This document shows, in pieces, positions 14,056 through 15,083 of a DNA stretch of 15,083 nt (the stretch's first letter is position 1; the number at the start of each line of letters is the position of its first letter). The stretch lies in contig DATHBT010000034.1 of NCBI GenBank assembly GCA_035295985.1, forward strand, positions 1 to 15,083, given 5' to 3'. The position numbers and the translations under genes are program-made. Below the pieces are notes generated by a model. That model ran no database searches and was not told the origin of the DNA. It worked only from the letters and a program-made list of their open reading frames with translations. Source of the DNA: JAIVGV01 sp035295985 (lineage in GTDB: Bacteria > Acidobacteriota > Blastocatellia > Pyrinomonadales > Pyrinomonadaceae).

Positions 14056-15083
14056 ATGAGTCGTCCCCTTTTTCCCCGCCCACAGGCCGCGCGCCTCCTC
14101 GTCGTGCTCGCGCTCGCGGCCTGCGCGCTGGCGTCTGCCGGGTGCAGCCGCTTCATCAAGAGCAAGGTGGCCGTGCCGCAGCTCCTGTCGCCGCTCCAGC
14201 AGGCCGACACCGGGCGGCTCATCGAGGAGATCAACCGCGCGGCGCAGGTGCGATCACTTCGCGGCAAGGTCGATCTCAAGTTCCTCGATAACTCCTTCGC
14301 GCAGTGCGGCATCGCCGAGGAGTACACGGCGGCCGACGCCGACATCACCACGCAGCGGCCGGGCCAGATTTACCTGACCATCCAGGACCCGTTCATCGGC
14401 TCGAAGATCGCCGAGATGTCCTCGAACGGCGAGAAGTTCTGGGTCGCCGTGCTCAAGGGCGACCAGAAGTACCGCCGCTTCGTGACGGGCACGAACGAGG
14501 CGCAGTACGAGCGCATCGGCGGCGACGGCCCCGTGCAGTGCGGCAAGGACGGCGACAAGGCGGCGATGCAGCAGCGCGCCGTCAGCGCATTTTCGGGCCT
14601 GCGCCCGCAGCACTTCACGGACGCGCTCCTCGTGCACCCGGCGGGCGAGCCGGGCCTCATCTACGCGCGCGCGGAGGTCTTCGCCGAGGAGCCGGACACG
14701 CGGCGCGGCGCGAAGAAGAGCGCGCGCGTGGTGCGCGGCTACTACCAGCTCGAAGAGCTGCGCCCCGTAGGCGAGGGCCGCGCTCAACTACTGCGCCGCT
14801 TCTGGTTCGACCGCTTCGGTGGCGTCCGGCTCGCGCGCCTCCAGACCTTCGACGAGGGCGGGGCGCTCGAGACCGACGTGGTCTATCGCGACCCGAAGCC
14901 CTTCGGCGAGGGCGGCCGCCACAGCCTCCCCGCCGAGATCGAGATCACGCGCCCGCAGGATCGCTACTCGATCCGCATCAACTACCAGACCCCCGAATCC
15001 GTCAGCCTCGATCAGCAGTTCCCCCCGGAAGCCTTCGTGCTCCAGAACAAGGACAACCTGCCGGTCTTCGATCTGGACGCCAG
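14056..15083 (+). CDS. Envelope lipoprotein, LolA/LolB-like, 3' end outside window
   Basis: At least 342 residues, open to the right edge. The N-terminus is a signal peptide with a hydrophobic core (LLVVLALAACALASAGC); C30 is the likely lipidated Cys although the -3 position is Ser, a loose lipobox. The body shows IEEINRAAQVRSLRGKVDL, KFWVAVLKGDQKYRRF, FWFDRFGGVRLARLQTFDEG and PAEIEITRPQDRYSIRINYQ, reading as a long beta-sheet of the half-barrel type seen in LolA/LolB-like lipoproteins and DUF4292 proteins. That similarity is my reading of the pattern, not a confirmed match. Internal Cys pairs (C82 in FAQCGIAEE and the one in PVQCGKDG) may bridge. ATG 14056 has no strong Shine-Dalgarno sequence, but the signal peptide begins there. 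It is divergent from the CHAT gene. Confidence 0.72.
   Translation, partial: MSRPLFPRPQAARLLVVLALAACALASAGCSRFIKSKVAVPQLLSPLQQADTGRLIEEINRAAQVRSLRGKVDLKFLDNSFAQCGIAEEYTAADADITTQRPGQIYLTIQDPFIGSKIAEMSSNGEKFWVAVLKGDQKYRRFVTGTNEAQYERIGGDGPVQCGKDGDKAAMQQRAVSAFSGLRPQHFTDALLVHPAGEPGLIYARAEVFAEEPDTRRGAKKSARVVRGYYQLEELRPVGEGRAQLLRRFWFDRFGGVRLARLQTFDEGGALETDVVYRDPKPFGEGGRHSLPAEIEITRPQDRYSIRINYQTPESVSLDQQFPPEAFVLQNKDNLPVFDLDA

Noticed and set aside
1..15083. CRISPR array, tRNA, rRNA or insertion sequence.
   Set aside because: I saw no regularly spaced repeats, no cloverleaf-like tRNA sequence, no conserved rRNA segments and no transposase-like protein anywhere in the window.

Overview
The window is about 15.1 kb of GC-rich bacterial chromosome, roughly 65-70% G+C by eye. 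It carries an ordinary mix of housekeeping and envelope genes. The gene content is a PilT/PilU-type ATPase, many exported proteins and lipoproteins, and a very large exported TPR-CHAT protein, together with long hairpin repeats between genes. This would fit an Acidobacteriota-like (perhaps Blastocatellia) or similar environmental Gram-negative lineage. That placement is inference only; no rRNA or other phylogenetic marker is present. No tRNA, CRISPR array, transposase or phage gene was seen.

Layout, left to right. Bases 1-415 are the 3' part of thiE (thiamine phosphate synthase), closed by a GC hairpin. Bases 613-2742 hold a type IV pilus retraction-type ATPase and a zinc-ribbon plus degenerate-receiver protein. 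Bases 2944-3957 encode a CDF heavy-metal efflux pump. Bases 4074-5616 pair a small helical protein with a LarA-type nickel-pincer racemase. Bases 5745-6395 encode a small exported protein of unknown function, closed by a strong hairpin terminator. Bases 6549-7976 encode an FAD-linked GlcD/D-lactate dehydrogenase-type oxidase. Bases 8006-8551 are a lower-GC lipoprotein gene. Bases 8608-9637 hold an HD-domain phosphohydrolase and a PGPGW membrane protein. On the minus strand, 9759-13793 is a 1,344-residue exported TPR-CHAT (caspase-like) protein. It is divergent from a lipoprotein gene that starts at 14056 and runs off the right edge.

The most unusual signal is not a gene. Four long-stem inverted repeats with unrelated sequences (1827-1915, 3957-4065, 5623-5698, 9638-9738) each begin within about six bases of a stop codon. 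One overlaps the stop, two nest smaller hairpins or short periodic units inside their arms, and none carries a coding gene. They look like several families of non-autonomous palindromic elements, or specialised 3'-end structures, that share a preference for gene 3' ends.

Functionally, LarA (lactate or 2-hydroxyacid racemase) and the FAD-linked 2-hydroxyacid oxidase could act on the same D/L-hydroxyacid pool. The PilU-like ATPase and its zinc-ribbon/pseudo-receiver neighbour could be a motility-control pair. The exported CHAT protein and the divergent lipoprotein share a regulatory region containing two promoter-like sequences and a GC hairpin. All three links are inferred from proximity.
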